64,000 nt of DNA from positions 868,001-932,000 of the forward strand of contig NZ_QURO01000004.1 in NCBI RefSeq assembly GCF_003426945.1, in the 5' to 3' direction. Positions 25,758 to 33,417 of this stretch are shown here, piece after piece. Origin of the DNA: Thermus sediminis. Lineage in GTDB: Bacteria > Deinococcota > Deinococci > Deinococcales > Thermaceae. The notes under the pieces are model-generated. The model was given only the letters and a program-made list of their open reading frames with translations, had not been told where the DNA came from and ran no database searches. Every line of letters starts with the position of its first letter. Position 1 is the first letter of the stretch. A program made the translations under genes and the position numbers.

Positions 25758-26105
25758 ATGCGAGAAGCCCTCGAGGCGCTCAAAGCCACCAAAGGGGTCC
25801 ACGTGGCCGCCCTCCTCAGCGAGGATGGGTTCGTGGTGGAGGAGGTTCGGAAGGAGGGGGCCCCCGAGTCCAGCCTCCTTTCCGCCCGGGCAGCCACCGT
25901 TTTGGGTGCCGCCAAGGCCCTGGGCCAGACCCTGGGCCAGGTGGGGCCGGAGGAGGTCATGGTAGAGTACCCGGAGGGGGCGCTCCTCCTCGTGCCCCTG
26001 CCCGGCCATCACCTCCTCCTCCTCTTGGACGGGGTGAGGAGCCTTGGCCGGGTGCGGCTCACCTTGAAGCGGGTGCTGCCCCAGATCACGGAGGCCTTAA
26101 CATGA
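25758..26105 (+). CDS. Roadblock/LC7-like protein 3
   Basis: The 115-aa protein again has the pattern GVHVAALLSEDGFVVEEVRK, a central helix with ARAATVLGAAKALGQTLGQV, and EYPEGALLLVPLPGHHLLLLLDG. AGGAG precedes ATG 25758 by 8 nt; GTG 25749 is an alternative. It ends in an ATGA overlap with the DUF3467 gene. The three tandem copies are divergent in sequence, so they probably form hetero-oligomers and not redundant homodimers. Confidence 0.72.
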   Translation: MREALEALKATKGVHVAALLSEDGFVVEEVRKEGAPESSLLSARAATVLGAAKALGQTLGQVGPEEVMVEYPEGALLLVPLPGHHLLLLLDGVRSLGRVRLTLKRVLPQITEALT

Positions 26106-26368
26106 ACGAGATCAAGCTAGACATCCAAATCGACAAGGACACCGCCACCGGGCGCTACACCAACCTGGCCCTCATCGCCCACACCAAAAACGAATTCATC
26201 CTGGACTTTGCCCTCCTCCAGCCCCAGGGCGGGGCGCTGGTGGTGAGCCGCATCATCACCAGCCCCCAGCACGCCAAGGCCCTCCTCCGGAGCCTGGGGG
26301 AGAACGTGGCCCGGTACGAGGAGGCCTTTGGCCCTATACCCGAACCCGTAGCCGAGACCCAGGCCTAG
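26102..26368 (+). CDS. DUF3467 protein
   Basis: The 88-aa protein is typical of DUF3467: DIQIDKDTATGRYTNLALIAHTKNEFILDFALLQP, then RIITSPQHAKALLRSLGENVARYEEAFG. The biochemical role is unknown. It is translationally coupled (ATGA) to roadblock protein 3. Confidence 0.88.
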   Translation: MNEIKLDIQIDKDTATGRYTNLALIAHTKNEFILDFALLQPQGGALVVSRIITSPQHAKALLRSLGENVARYEEAFGPIPEPVAETQA

Positions 26369-26370
26369 CC

Positions 26371-26441
26371 CCGCCCTACCAGGACGGGAGGGCGGCCCTA
26401 GCCCACCCCCTTTGCTCCGGGGGCAGCTTGGGAACCCGGAG
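26371..26441. terminator. Two hairpins between convergent genes
   Basis: Hairpin 1 pairs CCGCCCT (26371-26377) with AGGGCGG (26389-26395). Hairpin 2 pairs CTCCGGG (26415-26421) with CCCGGAG (26435-26441). Both are 7-bp GC stems without a clear T-run, in the gap between the DUF3467 gene and the convergent peptidase gene. A bidirectional termination role is inferred. Confidence 0.4.
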
Positions 26442-26464
26442 TGCGGCGGAAGGCACAGGATCGG

Positions 26465-28270
26465 CTAGAGGTTTTCCCGCCACCAGTCCAGATACATCCT
26501 GAGCCGGGCCACCCGCCGGTCCGGCCTGCCGGAGCGGGAGAGCTCGTGCCCCTCCTCGGGCACCCGGAAAAACCTGGTCTTCACCCCCAGGTGGAGGAGG
26601 GCGGTGTACCAGGTCTCCCCCTGGTCTACGGGGCAGCGGTGGTCCCCTTCAGCGTGGATCACCAGGGTGGGGGCCTTTACCTGGCGCACCAGGCGCAGGG
26701 GGCTCTTCTCCCAAAGCGCTTCCGGGCGCTCCCAGGGCTTGGCGAAAAGCTCCAGGAAGGTGAAGCGGGGGCCGATGTCGCTGGCCCCGAAGAAGCTATA
26801 CCAGTTGCAGATGCTCCGGTCGGTGACCGCTGCCCGGAACCTCTCGGGATGGCGGGCGGTGAGCCAGTTGGTCATGTACCCCCCGTAGCTGCCCCCTGCT
26901 ACCCCCACCCTCCCCGGGTCCAGGGGGAAATGGGCCAGGACGTGGTCCAGGAAGCCCAGGAGGTCCCTTTCGTCCCTCTCGCCCCACGCCCCTTCGAGAA
27001 GGGCGAAGTCCTGGCCGTAACCCGTGGAGCCCCGGGGATTGCAGAAGGCCACAGCGTACCCCGCCTTTTGGAAGAGGGCGAACTCCAGCATGGGGGCCCG
27101 GCCAAAGGCGGTGTGGGGCCCCCCGTGGATGTAGAGGACCACGGGATGGGATCCCTCCCCCTCCGGCAGGAGAACCCAGCCCGGCACCCTATGCCCCTCG
27201 GGGCTTGGCCACTCGGTGTAAAGTGGCCCAGCTAGGGGGAGGAGGCCCTCGTTGGGGTCCAAGACCCCCAAGGGCCCCTCCAGCCGGGCCGGGCGGGTGA
27301 AGTCCTCCGTGAGGAGGAAGAGGCCCCTCTCGCCCTTGGCGAAGGCCAGGACGCTTCCCCCTGTGGGAAGGGCCTCGGCCTTCCCGTCCAGGCCCACCCG
27401 GTAGAGCCGGGCCTCCCCCTCTTCCGTGCGCACGATGTAGACCCCGTCCCCGCCCCACTTGGGTCCCTGGAAGTGGGTTCCAAAGCGCAGGTCCGCGTTG
27501 ATGGAGTTCCCCAGGCTCCCCTCAAAGAGGACCCGGGCCTCCCCCTCCCTCAGGTGGTGGAGCCTGGCCTCCGTCCCCCCGCCCCGCTCAAAGGCATGGC
27601 CTAGGAAGAAGAGCCCTTCCGGGCTCCACTCCAGGGCAAGGATGGGGCCCACGCCCCCATAGATCCTCTGCAGGCCGCCCTCCTCGAGACGGAAAAGGGT
27701 GTCCCGCCCCTCCATCTGGGCCTGCAGGTCCTCCGGCATCACCAGGTAAAGCCCCTCAGGGGCAAAGACCATCTCCTTGGGGGCGGGGTAGCGGGAAAGG
27801 AGGAGGCGCTTCTCCCCGTCCTTTAGGAGGTAGAGGGCCACCTGCCCCTCGGGAAGGAGGCCCTTGCCGTCAAACTTGAAGGGCCAGCCCTCGTAGACCC
27901 GGGGGGTTCCGGGTTTGGGCACCTCCTTCAGGGCCAGGAAGGCCACCTCGCCCTGGGGCCCCAGGGCGTAGTCCAGGACCCCGGCCGTCTCCGTGAGCCT
28001 TTCCGCCTCGCCCCCCCGGAGGTCTAACCGGAAGAGCTCCTGCACCTCCCCCACCTTGCGCAGGAAGTAGACGTAAGGGGCCTGGTAGCGGGGCTTCTTG
28101 GCCTCCTCCTGGGTGAGGAAGCGCAAGGTGCCGTCAAAGAGGGCGAGGCGGGAGCGGTACCGGGGCGGGTCGCCCTCCACGATGTCCGTCAAGAGAAAAA
28201 GGGGCAGGCCCTCGGGCCCCGGGATGAGGTCGGAAAGGAAACGAACCTTGTAGAGGAGTTCGGGTTCCAT
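26465..28270 (-). CDS. S9-family prolyl oligopeptidase (acylaminoacyl-peptidase type)
   Basis: This 601-aa serine peptidase has an N-terminal beta-propeller and a C-terminal alpha/beta hydrolase domain. The triad is Ser in GVAGGSYGGYMTNW, Asp in HAEGDHRCPVDQ and His in VPEEGHELSRSG; the oxyanion region is YIHGGPHTAFG. There is no signal peptide, so it is cytoplasmic. ATG 28270 was chosen over upstream in-frame starts because TATCAT ends six bases before it. Confidence 0.92.
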   Translation of the reverse strand: MEPELLYKVRFLSDLIPGPEGLPLFLLTDIVEGDPPRYRSRLALFDGTLRFLTQEEAKKPRYQAPYVYFLRKVGEVQELFRLDLRGGEAERLTETAGVLDYALGPQGEVAFLALKEVPKPGTPRVYEGWPFKFDGKGLLPEGQVALYLLKDGEKRLLLSRYPAPKEMVFAPEGLYLVMPEDLQAQMEGRDTLFRLEEGGLQRIYGGVGPILALEWSPEGLFFLGHAFERGGGTEARLHHLREGEARVLFEGSLGNSINADLRFGTHFQGPKWGGDGVYIVRTEEGEARLYRVGLDGKAEALPTGGSVLAFAKGERGLFLLTEDFTRPARLEGPLGVLDPNEGLLPLAGPLYTEWPSPEGHRVPGWVLLPEGEGSHPVVLYIHGGPHTAFGRAPMLEFALFQKAGYAVAFCNPRGSTGYGQDFALLEGAWGERDERDLLGFLDHVLAHFPLDPGRVGVAGGSYGGYMTNWLTARHPERFRAAVTDRSICNWYSFFGASDIGPRFTFLELFAKPWERPEALWEKSPLRLVRQVKAPTLVIHAEGDHRCPVDQGETWYTALLHLGVKTRFFRVPEEGHELSRSGRPDRRVARLRMYLDWWRENL

Positions 28271-28276
28271 GCTCCC

Positions 28277-28304
28277 ATGATACTGACCGGTCATTCGCTC
28301 GCAA
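28277..28304 (-). promoter_or_regulatory. Promoter of the S9 peptidase with palindrome in the spacer
   Basis: On the minus strand TTGCGA (28304-28299), a 16-nt spacer and TATCAT (28282-28277) end six bases before ATG 28270. The spacer contains the perfect 10-bp palindrome TGACCGGTCA (28284-28293), an ideal place for a repressor. Confidence 0.6.
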
Positions 28305-28321
28305 GGGGCGTGGGTTTCCGG

Positions 28322-28327
28322 TAAGCT
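28322..28327 (+). promoter_or_regulatory. -10 element of the Nif3-like gene
   Basis: TAAGCT ends six bases before GTG 28334 with no ribosome binding site between, so the transcript is probably leaderless. Confidence 0.5.
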
Positions 28328-28333
28328 GGCCCC

Positions 28334-29062
28334 GTGGACCGGGACGAGCTGGTGCGCTATCTGGATGCCTACCTGCGCCTTGGGGACTTCCCCCAGGACC
28401 CCTCCCTAAACGGCCTGCAGGTGGAGGGAAAGCCCGTGGTGACCAAGGTGGGGTCGGCGGTGGACGCGGGGGAGGCCATCTTCAAAAGGGCCCTGGAGGA
28501 GGGCGTGGACTTCCTTTTGGTCCACCACGGCCTTTTCTGGGGGAAGCCCTTCCCCATCGTGGGCCACCACAGGAGGCGGATTGAGCTCCTTTTCCGAGGG
28601 GGCATAAGCCTCTACGCCGCCCACCTTCCCCTAGACGCCCACCCCGAGGTGGGCAACAACTTCGTCCTGGCCCGGGAGCTGGGGCTCCTGGACCTCATGC
28701 CCTGGGACGTGGGGGTAAAGGGGCGGTTTCCCCTGCCCACCCCCCTCCTCCAGGTGGCCGACCGCCTGGGCCAGCTCACGGGGATGCAGCCCCTGGTCCA
28801 CCAGGGGGGGATGGACCGGGTGGAGACGGCCATCGTCGTGTCGGGCTCGGGCACGGGCCTCCTCCCCAAGGTGTATGCCGACCTCTTCGTCACCGGAGAG
28901 CCCAAGCACGCCGCCTTCCACGAGACCTTTGAGCGGGGATTAAACGTCATCTACGCGGGGCACTACGACACGGAGACCTTCGGGGTCAAGGCCCTAGCAA
29001 AGCATCTCCAGGAGCGCTTCGGCCTCCCCTGGGTCTTCCTGGACCACCCCACGGGGCTTTAG
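28334..29062 (+). CDS. Nif3-like dinuclear metal-centre protein (YqfO/YbgI family)
   Basis: The 242-aa protein has the metal-ligand motifs of the family: DFLLVHHGLFWGK, YAAHLPLDAHPEVGNN and VIYAGHYDTETFG. It is sometimes annotated as GTP cyclohydrolase I type 2, but this is not proven for the family. It is the first gene of a run with tmk and the DUF192 proteins; TAG and ATG of the next gene are adjacent. Confidence 0.9.
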   Translation: MDRDELVRYLDAYLRLGDFPQDPSLNGLQVEGKPVVTKVGSAVDAGEAIFKRALEEGVDFLLVHHGLFWGKPFPIVGHHRRRIELLFRGGISLYAAHLPLDAHPEVGNNFVLARELGLLDLMPWDVGVKGRFPLPTPLLQVADRLGQLTGMQPLVHQGGMDRVETAIVVSGSGTGLLPKVYADLFVTGEPKHAAFHETFERGLNVIYAGHYDTETFGVKALAKHLQERFGLPWVFLDHPTGL

Positions 29063-29660
<598 letters not shown>

Positions 29661-29666
29661 GGCCCT

Positions 29667-30182
29667 ATGGGCCTCCCGAACCTAGCCCCCGCGGGGCTGG
29701 CCCGCAAAGCCCTGCTCCTTGGCCTGCTGACCCTTGTGGCCCTAGGTCAAGGCCTGACCTTTCCCAGGAGCTCCCTCTACGTGGAGCAGGGGGGCAGGCG
29801 CCACCTCCTCAGGGTGGAGGTGGCCGACACCCCCGAGCGCCAAGCCCAGGGCCTCATGTTCCGCACAGCCCTGGCGGAGGACGAGGGCATGGTCTTCCTC
29901 TTTCCCTCCCCCACGGCGGGGGGCTTTTGGATGAAGAACACCCTGATCCCCCTCTCCATCGCCTTCTTTGACCGCCAGGGGATGATCCTCCGCATCCTGG
30001 ACATGGAGCCCTGCCGGGCCGACCCCTGCCCCGTCTACTACCCCGGGGTGGTCTACCAGGGGGCCCTGGAGGTCAACCAGGGCTGGTTCCGCCGCCGGGG
30101 CCTCACGGAGGGGGCCCGGGTGGGGGGTGAGGCCCTAAGGTTTTGGCCGAGAGCGTGGAGCGGAGCCCTTTCTTCCCCCTAG
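29667..30182 (+). CDS. Exported DUF192 protein
   Basis: The 171-aa protein has a signal peptide (ARKALLLGLLTLVALGQG) and a full DUF192 domain: VEVADTPERQAQGLMFRTALAEDEGMVFLF, FWMKNTLIPLSIAFFDRQG, YRGALEV-like YQGALEVNQGWF. DUF192 proteins are small periplasmic or surface proteins of unknown function. It overlaps a divergent paralogue by 28 nt. Confidence 0.88.
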   Translation: MGLPNLAPAGLARKALLLGLLTLVALGQGLTFPRSSLYVEQGGRRHLLRVEVADTPERQAQGLMFRTALAEDEGMVFLFPSPTAGGFWMKNTLIPLSIAFFDRQGMILRILDMEPCRADPCPVYYPGVVYQGALEVNQGWFRRRGLTEGARVGGEALRFWPRAWSGALSSP

Positions 30183-30616
30183 CGGCCTTCGTCCTCCTCA
30201 TCCTTCTTTCCGTCTTCTCCCTGCTGGGCCACCTCCTGGCAGCCCGGCGCCCCATGGGACCGCCTCCCCTCACGGGCATCCTGGTGGAGACGGCGGAAGG
30301 TCCCCGCCTCCTCCGGGGCCGCCTGGCCCGCTCCCCCCAGGCCTGGAGCCGGGGCCTGGGGGTGAGGGAGGAGGACCTCGAGGCCCTCCTCCACCTCTTC
30401 CCCCAGGCCACGGATGCCCCCTTCAGCGCCGAGGGGTACCGTTTCCCCGTGGTGGTGGCCTTTCTGGACGGGCAGGGATGGGTGCTCCGGGTGGTCCGCT
30501 TGGAACCCGGGGAAAGGTTCAGCCCTGGCACCGCCTACCGGGGAGTGCTGGAGGTGCGGGAGAAGATCCTGACCCTTGAGCCTGGGGACCGCGTGGTGGG
30601 ACCGAAAGCCCCCTAG
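30155..30616 (+). CDS. Membrane-anchored, degenerate DUF192 paralogue
   Basis: The 153-aa protein has an N-terminal TM anchor (FFPLAAFVLLILLSVFSLLGHLLAA) and a DUF192-like domain without the usual Met/Trp hallmark residues: SPQAWSRGLGVREEDLEALLHLFP, FPVVVAFLDGQGWVLRVVRLEPG, YRGVLEV. It aligns by eye with the preceding protein over its whole length, so it is a tandem duplicate that diverged. GTG 30155 is the likely start; TTG 30143 is possible. Confidence 0.7.
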   Translation: MERSPFFPLAAFVLLILLSVFSLLGHLLAARRPMGPPPLTGILVETAEGPRLLRGRLARSPQAWSRGLGVREEDLEALLHLFPQATDAPFSAEGYRFPVVVAFLDGQGWVLRVVRLEPGERFSPGTAYRGVLEVREKILTLEPGDRVVGPKAP

Positions 30617-30624
30617 GCGGGGAA

Positions 30625-30843
30625 CTACTCCTTGGTCCCGCCCTCTTCCGACTTCCCCGTATCCTTTTTCGCGTAGTCCTTCACGTGCCAGCCCGACCCC
30701 TTGAAGATGATGGCCGGGGGGGTGATGACCCGCTTGAGGGGTTCCCCTGTTTCCGGATGGGCCTTGAGGGGTTCGTCGTGGAAGCCCTGCTCGAACTCGT
30801 AGTAGTTTCCGCTCTCCAAGCCCTTGTACACGTAGACCGGCAT
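30625..30843 (-). CDS. FmdB-type small protein lacking the zinc-ribbon cysteines
   Basis: The 72-aa protein has the FmdB/zinc-ribbon frame: MPVYVYKGLESGNYYEFEQG, HDEPLKAHPETGEPLKRVIT and PAIIFKGSGWHVKDY. The family normally has CxxC pairs after Y-x-Y-x-C and before the VRR/KRV strand, but no cysteine is present here. It therefore cannot bind zinc in the usual way. A strong GGGAGGGAAGGG precedes ATG 30843. Confidence 0.78.
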   Translation of the reverse strand: MPVYVYKGLESGNYYEFEQGFHDEPLKAHPETGEPLKRVITPPAIIFKGSGWHVKDYAKKDTGKSEEGGTKE

Positions 30844-30863
30844 ACCCTTCCCTCCCTTAGACC

Positions 30864-30912
30864 AGTCTGACACTTGAGCCACTTGAGTGTCAAGCACCCC
30901 GGATGGTACCCT
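30864..30912. promoter_or_regulatory. Divergent promoters sharing an inverted repeat
   Basis: Leftward: TTGACA (30893-30888), an 18-nt spacer and CAGACT (30869-30864) for the FmdB-like gene. Rightward: TTGAGT (30883-30888), an 18-nt spacer and TACCCT (30907-30912), six bases before GTG 30919. Both -35 hexamers lie in an inverted repeat, TGACACT (30868-30874) and AGTGTCA (30886-30892), which also contains the direct repeat ACTTGAG. One bound regulator could control both genes. Confidence 0.55.
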
Positions 30913-30918
30913 CCCCCC

Positions 30919-31455
30919 GTGGACAAGCCCGCCCTCAGGCGCTGGGCCCGGGGGGTCTGGCACACCCTGGACCGGGAAGCCCTGGCGGCCCAGGTACTAG
31001 GAGCCCTCCTCCCCTGGCTCCGAAAGGGGGGTTTCGGGAATATTCTCCTATACCACCCGCTACCCTGCGAACTGGACCTCACCCCCTTGGTGGAGGGTTA
31101 CCCCGCCCGCTACTACCTGCCCAAGGTAGGGGGAGAAGGGCTCACCGTCCATCCCTTCGGCCCCTTGGCCCCGGGGCCCTTTGGCCTTCTGGAGCCTACC
31201 ACGGAGGCGGTGGACCCCAAGGTCCTGGACTTGGTCCTGGTGCCGGGCCTGGCCTTTGACCGGGAGGGTTTCCGCTTGGGCCGCGGCCGGGGCTACTACG
31301 ACCGCTTCTTGGCCTCGGTGGAGGCGGCGACCCTGGGGGCGGTGCCTCAGGCCCTCCTCCTCCCCCGCCTCCCCCGGGACCCTTGGGACGTACCCGTGGG
31401 GTTTCTCGCCACGGAGGAGGGGGTGCACCAGGCCCGGCGCCGGCGCACCCCGTGA
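30919..31455 (+). CDS. 5-formyltetrahydrofolate cyclo-ligase
   Basis: The enzyme converts 5-formyl-THF to 5,10-methenyl-THF using ATP. The 178-aa protein has the family motifs LLYHPLPCELDLTPL, LVLVPGLAFDREGFRLGRGRGYYDRFL and VPVGFLATEEGVH. GTG 30919 starts the basic N-terminus VDKPALRRWARG and is preceded by TACCCT with a 6-nt gap. Confidence 0.9.
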   Translation: MDKPALRRWARGVWHTLDREALAAQVLGALLPWLRKGGFGNILLYHPLPCELDLTPLVEGYPARYYLPKVGGEGLTVHPFGPLAPGPFGLLEPTTEAVDPKVLDLVLVPGLAFDREGFRLGRGRGYYDRFLASVEAATLGAVPQALLLPRLPRDPWDVPVGFLATEEGVHQARRRRTP

Positions 31456-31566
31456 ACCCCCCTACACATGGCAATGCGGAGAGCCTGGAGCCCCGGGAAT
31501 CCCCCCAAAGCCCCAAGGGCGCATGGGCCGCCCGGGAGCGGGTTCTCGGGCCGGAGATGGGGGCGG

Positions 31567-32094
31567 CTACAGAACCGGGAGCTCGGCCACAGTGGCCACC
31601 TCCAGGGAAGGGTTGCCCTGCCTGAAGGCGGCGATGCAGGCCACCACCTGCCCCCCGGTCCGGAGGACCATCCTGGCCATAGCCTTCATGGTCTCCCCGC
31701 TGGAAACCACATCGGAAACCAGGGTCACCCTCTGGTTGAGGAGCTTCTCGGCAAAGCGCCGGTCCAGCCAGAGCACCTCCCCTACCCCCAGGGTTAGGGT
31801 CTCCACCTCCTGGATGATGGGGTCCTCCATGTAGGGGCGGCGGCGCCTCCGGGCCACCACATAGGGGAGGCCCATCTCCTCGGCCAGCACGTGGGTCAGG
31901 GGGATGGGGCTGGTTTCGGTGGTGAAGAGGAGCTCGGTCTCCCGGGGCACCAGAGGACTCAGGGCCTGGGCCGCAGCCCGTACCAGCTCAGGGTCGCCCA
32001 GGAACTCCACCAGGGGGATGCGCCGCCCGGGAAGGGGCTCGATGAGGGGCACGTGCCGGGTGACGCCACCAATGCTGACAGGGTAGGTTTCCAC
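31567..32094 (-). CDS. Phosphoribosyltransferase-family protein, divergent copy
   Basis: The 175-aa PRTase-like protein has a PRPP loop VTLVSDVVSSGETMKAM in which the first of the two usual acidic residues (VDD) is Ser. This is unusual and could reduce catalysis. The N-terminus (ETYPVSIGGVTRHVPLIEP) matches the neighbour gene ([19 protein letters not shown]), so the pair arose by tandem duplication. GTG 32094 is preceded by AGGAGGG. The substrate is unknown; adenine-type PRTases are the closest in look. Confidence 0.82.
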   Translation of the reverse strand: METYPVSIGGVTRHVPLIEPLPGRRIPLVEFLGDPELVRAAAQALSPLVPRETELLFTTETSPIPLTHVLAEEMGLPYVVARRRRRPYMEDPIIQEVETLTLGVGEVLWLDRRFAEKLLNQRVTLVSDVVSSGETMKAMARMVLRTGGQVVACIAAFRQGNPSLEVATVAELPVL

Positions 32095-32103
32095 AATGCC
32101 CTC

Positions 32104-32640
32104 CTACTCTGGCTTGAAAAGGGGCAGGTGGCCCAGGGCGATCACGTCCTGGCGGGGGGTACCCTCGGTGAAAACGGCAAGGACGGCCACCACCTGGCCC
32201 CCCACGCTCTCCAAGAGCTCCCGAAGGCCCGCTAGGGTGGAGCCCGTGGAAACCACGTCGTCCACGATGGCCACCTTCCTTCCCCGGACCATGGGCAGAT
32301 CCGCCCCGTCCAACACCAAAAGCTGGGGCCTGCCCGTGGTGATGGAGAGCACCTGGCGGCTTATGGGGTTGATCATGTAGGGCTTCTCCGTCTTGCGGGC
32401 CACCACGTAGGGCTTTCCGGTGATTCGGGAAAGGGCATGGGCCAAGGGAACCGCTTTGACCTCAGGGGTGACCAGGGTTTCCGCCTCGGGGGGCAGGCGC
32501 TTGGCCAGCTCCTCCGCGGCGACCTCGGTGAGCTCGGTGTCGCCCAGGAGGTTCAAGAGGGCCACGGCCACGTCGGGTCCCACCTGAACGATGGGGAGCT
32601 CGCGCTTGACCCCAGCGATCTCCACAGGGTAGGTTCTCAC
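32104..32640 (-). CDS. Phosphoribosyltransferase, adenine PRTase-like
   Basis: The 178-aa protein has an intact PRPP-binding motif, [17 protein letters not shown], and the flexible-loop region [14 protein letters not shown]. This places it with adenine PRTases and PurR-like PRTase folds. GTG 32640 follows TAGACT by six bases, so the mRNA is probably leaderless. It is divergent from the DUF151 gene by 22 bp. Confidence 0.85.
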   Translation of the reverse strand: MRTYPVEIAGVKRELPIVQVGPDVAVALLNLLGDTELTEVAAEELAKRLPPEAETLVTPEVKAVPLAHALSRITGKPYVVARKTEKPYMINPISRQVLSITTGRPQLLVLDGADLPMVRGRKVAIVDDVVSTGSTLAGLRELLESVGGQVVAVLAVFTEGTPRQDVIALGHLPLFKPE

Positions 32641-32646
32641 GCCGCT

Positions 32647-32656
32647 AGTCTATACT
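32647..32656. promoter_or_regulatory. Overlapping divergent -10 elements, both leaderless
   Basis: AGTCTATACT contains TAGACT on the minus strand (32652-32647) and TATACT on the plus strand (32651-32656), sharing two base pairs. Each lies exactly six bases from its start codon (GTG 32640 and ATG 32663). Confidence 0.6.
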
Positions 32657-32662
32657 TAAGCC

Positions 32663-33091
32663 ATGCTGGGCGCCAAGATTGAGACTCTGGGCGTGGACCC
32701 CCAGAACGGCAGCGTGGTGGTCCTGCTCAGGACGGAAAACGAGAAGCTTCTTCCCATCGTGATCGGCCCCCTGGAGGGCCACCACATCATGGTGGCCCTC
32801 CAGGGGGAAAAACCCCCCCGCCCCCTCACCCCAGACCTCCTCCTCTCCGTAATGGAGATGCTCCAGGCCAGGCTGAACCGGGTGGAGATCATCGACCTCA
32901 AAGAGGGCACCTTCTACGCCCGCCTCATCCTGGAACACCGAGGCATTGAGCTGGAAGTGGACGCCCGCCCCTCGGACGCCATGGCCCTGGCCCTGAGGGC
33001 CAAGGCCCCCATCCTGGTCGCCGAGGAGGTGGTGGAGCGGGCAGGGGTGGAGGAGGCCAGCCTCAAGCCCCAGGGAGCTGCGGAGGCCTAG
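32663..33091 (+). CDS. Bifunctional nuclease family protein (DUF151)
   Basis: The 142-aa protein has the DUF151 pattern: VVLLRTENEKLLPIVIGPLEGHHI, IIDLKEGTFYARLILEHRGIELEVDARPSDAMALALRAKAPILVAEEV. A Thermotoga homologue has a known structure, and plant relatives were reported as bifunctional nucleases; activity here is inferred. Its TAG overlaps the convergent HIT gene's TAG (CTAG). Confidence 0.9.
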   Translation: MLGAKIETLGVDPQNGSVVVLLRTENEKLLPIVIGPLEGHHIMVALQGEKPPRPLTPDLLLSVMEMLQARLNRVEIIDLKEGTFYARLILEHRGIELEVDARPSDAMALALRAKAPILVAEEVVERAGVEEASLKPQGAAEA

Positions 33092-33405
33092 CCACCCATG
33101 ACGTGGACGTGCACGTGGAAGACCTCCTGCCCCCCCTTCTCCCCCACGTGCACCTGGAGCTTGTACCCCTCTAGGCCCAAGACCCGCGCCACCCGGTTGG
33201 CGGTGCGGAAAAGGGCCCCCAGCTTCCCCTCCCCTTCCTCGTCGTCGGGGTAGTCGGAGAGCTTGGCGATGTGCTCCTTGGGCACCACCAGGACGTGGAC
33301 TGGGGCCTTAGGCCGGATGTCGTGGAAGGCCACGAAGCCCCCGTCCTCGTAGACCTTCCTTGAAGGAAGCTCCCCGGCGATGATGCGGCAGAAGACGCAG
33401 TCCAT
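33088..33405 (-). CDS. HIT-family hydrolase (HinT-like)
   Basis: The 105-aa protein has the histidine-triad motif HVHVHVMGG at the C-terminus and the N-terminal CVFCRIIAGELPSRKVYED of HinT proteins, which hydrolyse AMP-lysine or AMP-N conjugates. ATG 33405 is preceded by TAGAAT at a 6-nt gap. The two N-terminal cysteines could be half of a zinc site. Confidence 0.94.
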   Translation of the reverse strand: MDCVFCRIIAGELPSRKVYEDGGFVAFHDIRPKAPVHVLVVPKEHIAKLSDYPDDEEGEGKLGALFRTANRVARVLGLEGYKLQVHVGEKGGQEVFHVHVHVMGG

Positions 33406-33411
33406 GGGGCC

Positions 33412-33417
33412 ATTCTA
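33412..33417 (-). promoter_or_regulatory. -10 element of the HIT gene
   Basis: TAGAAT on the minus strand ends six bases before ATG 33405. It partly overlaps the stop codon of the upstream mtaB gene (TAG at 33417-33415). Confidence 0.5.
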
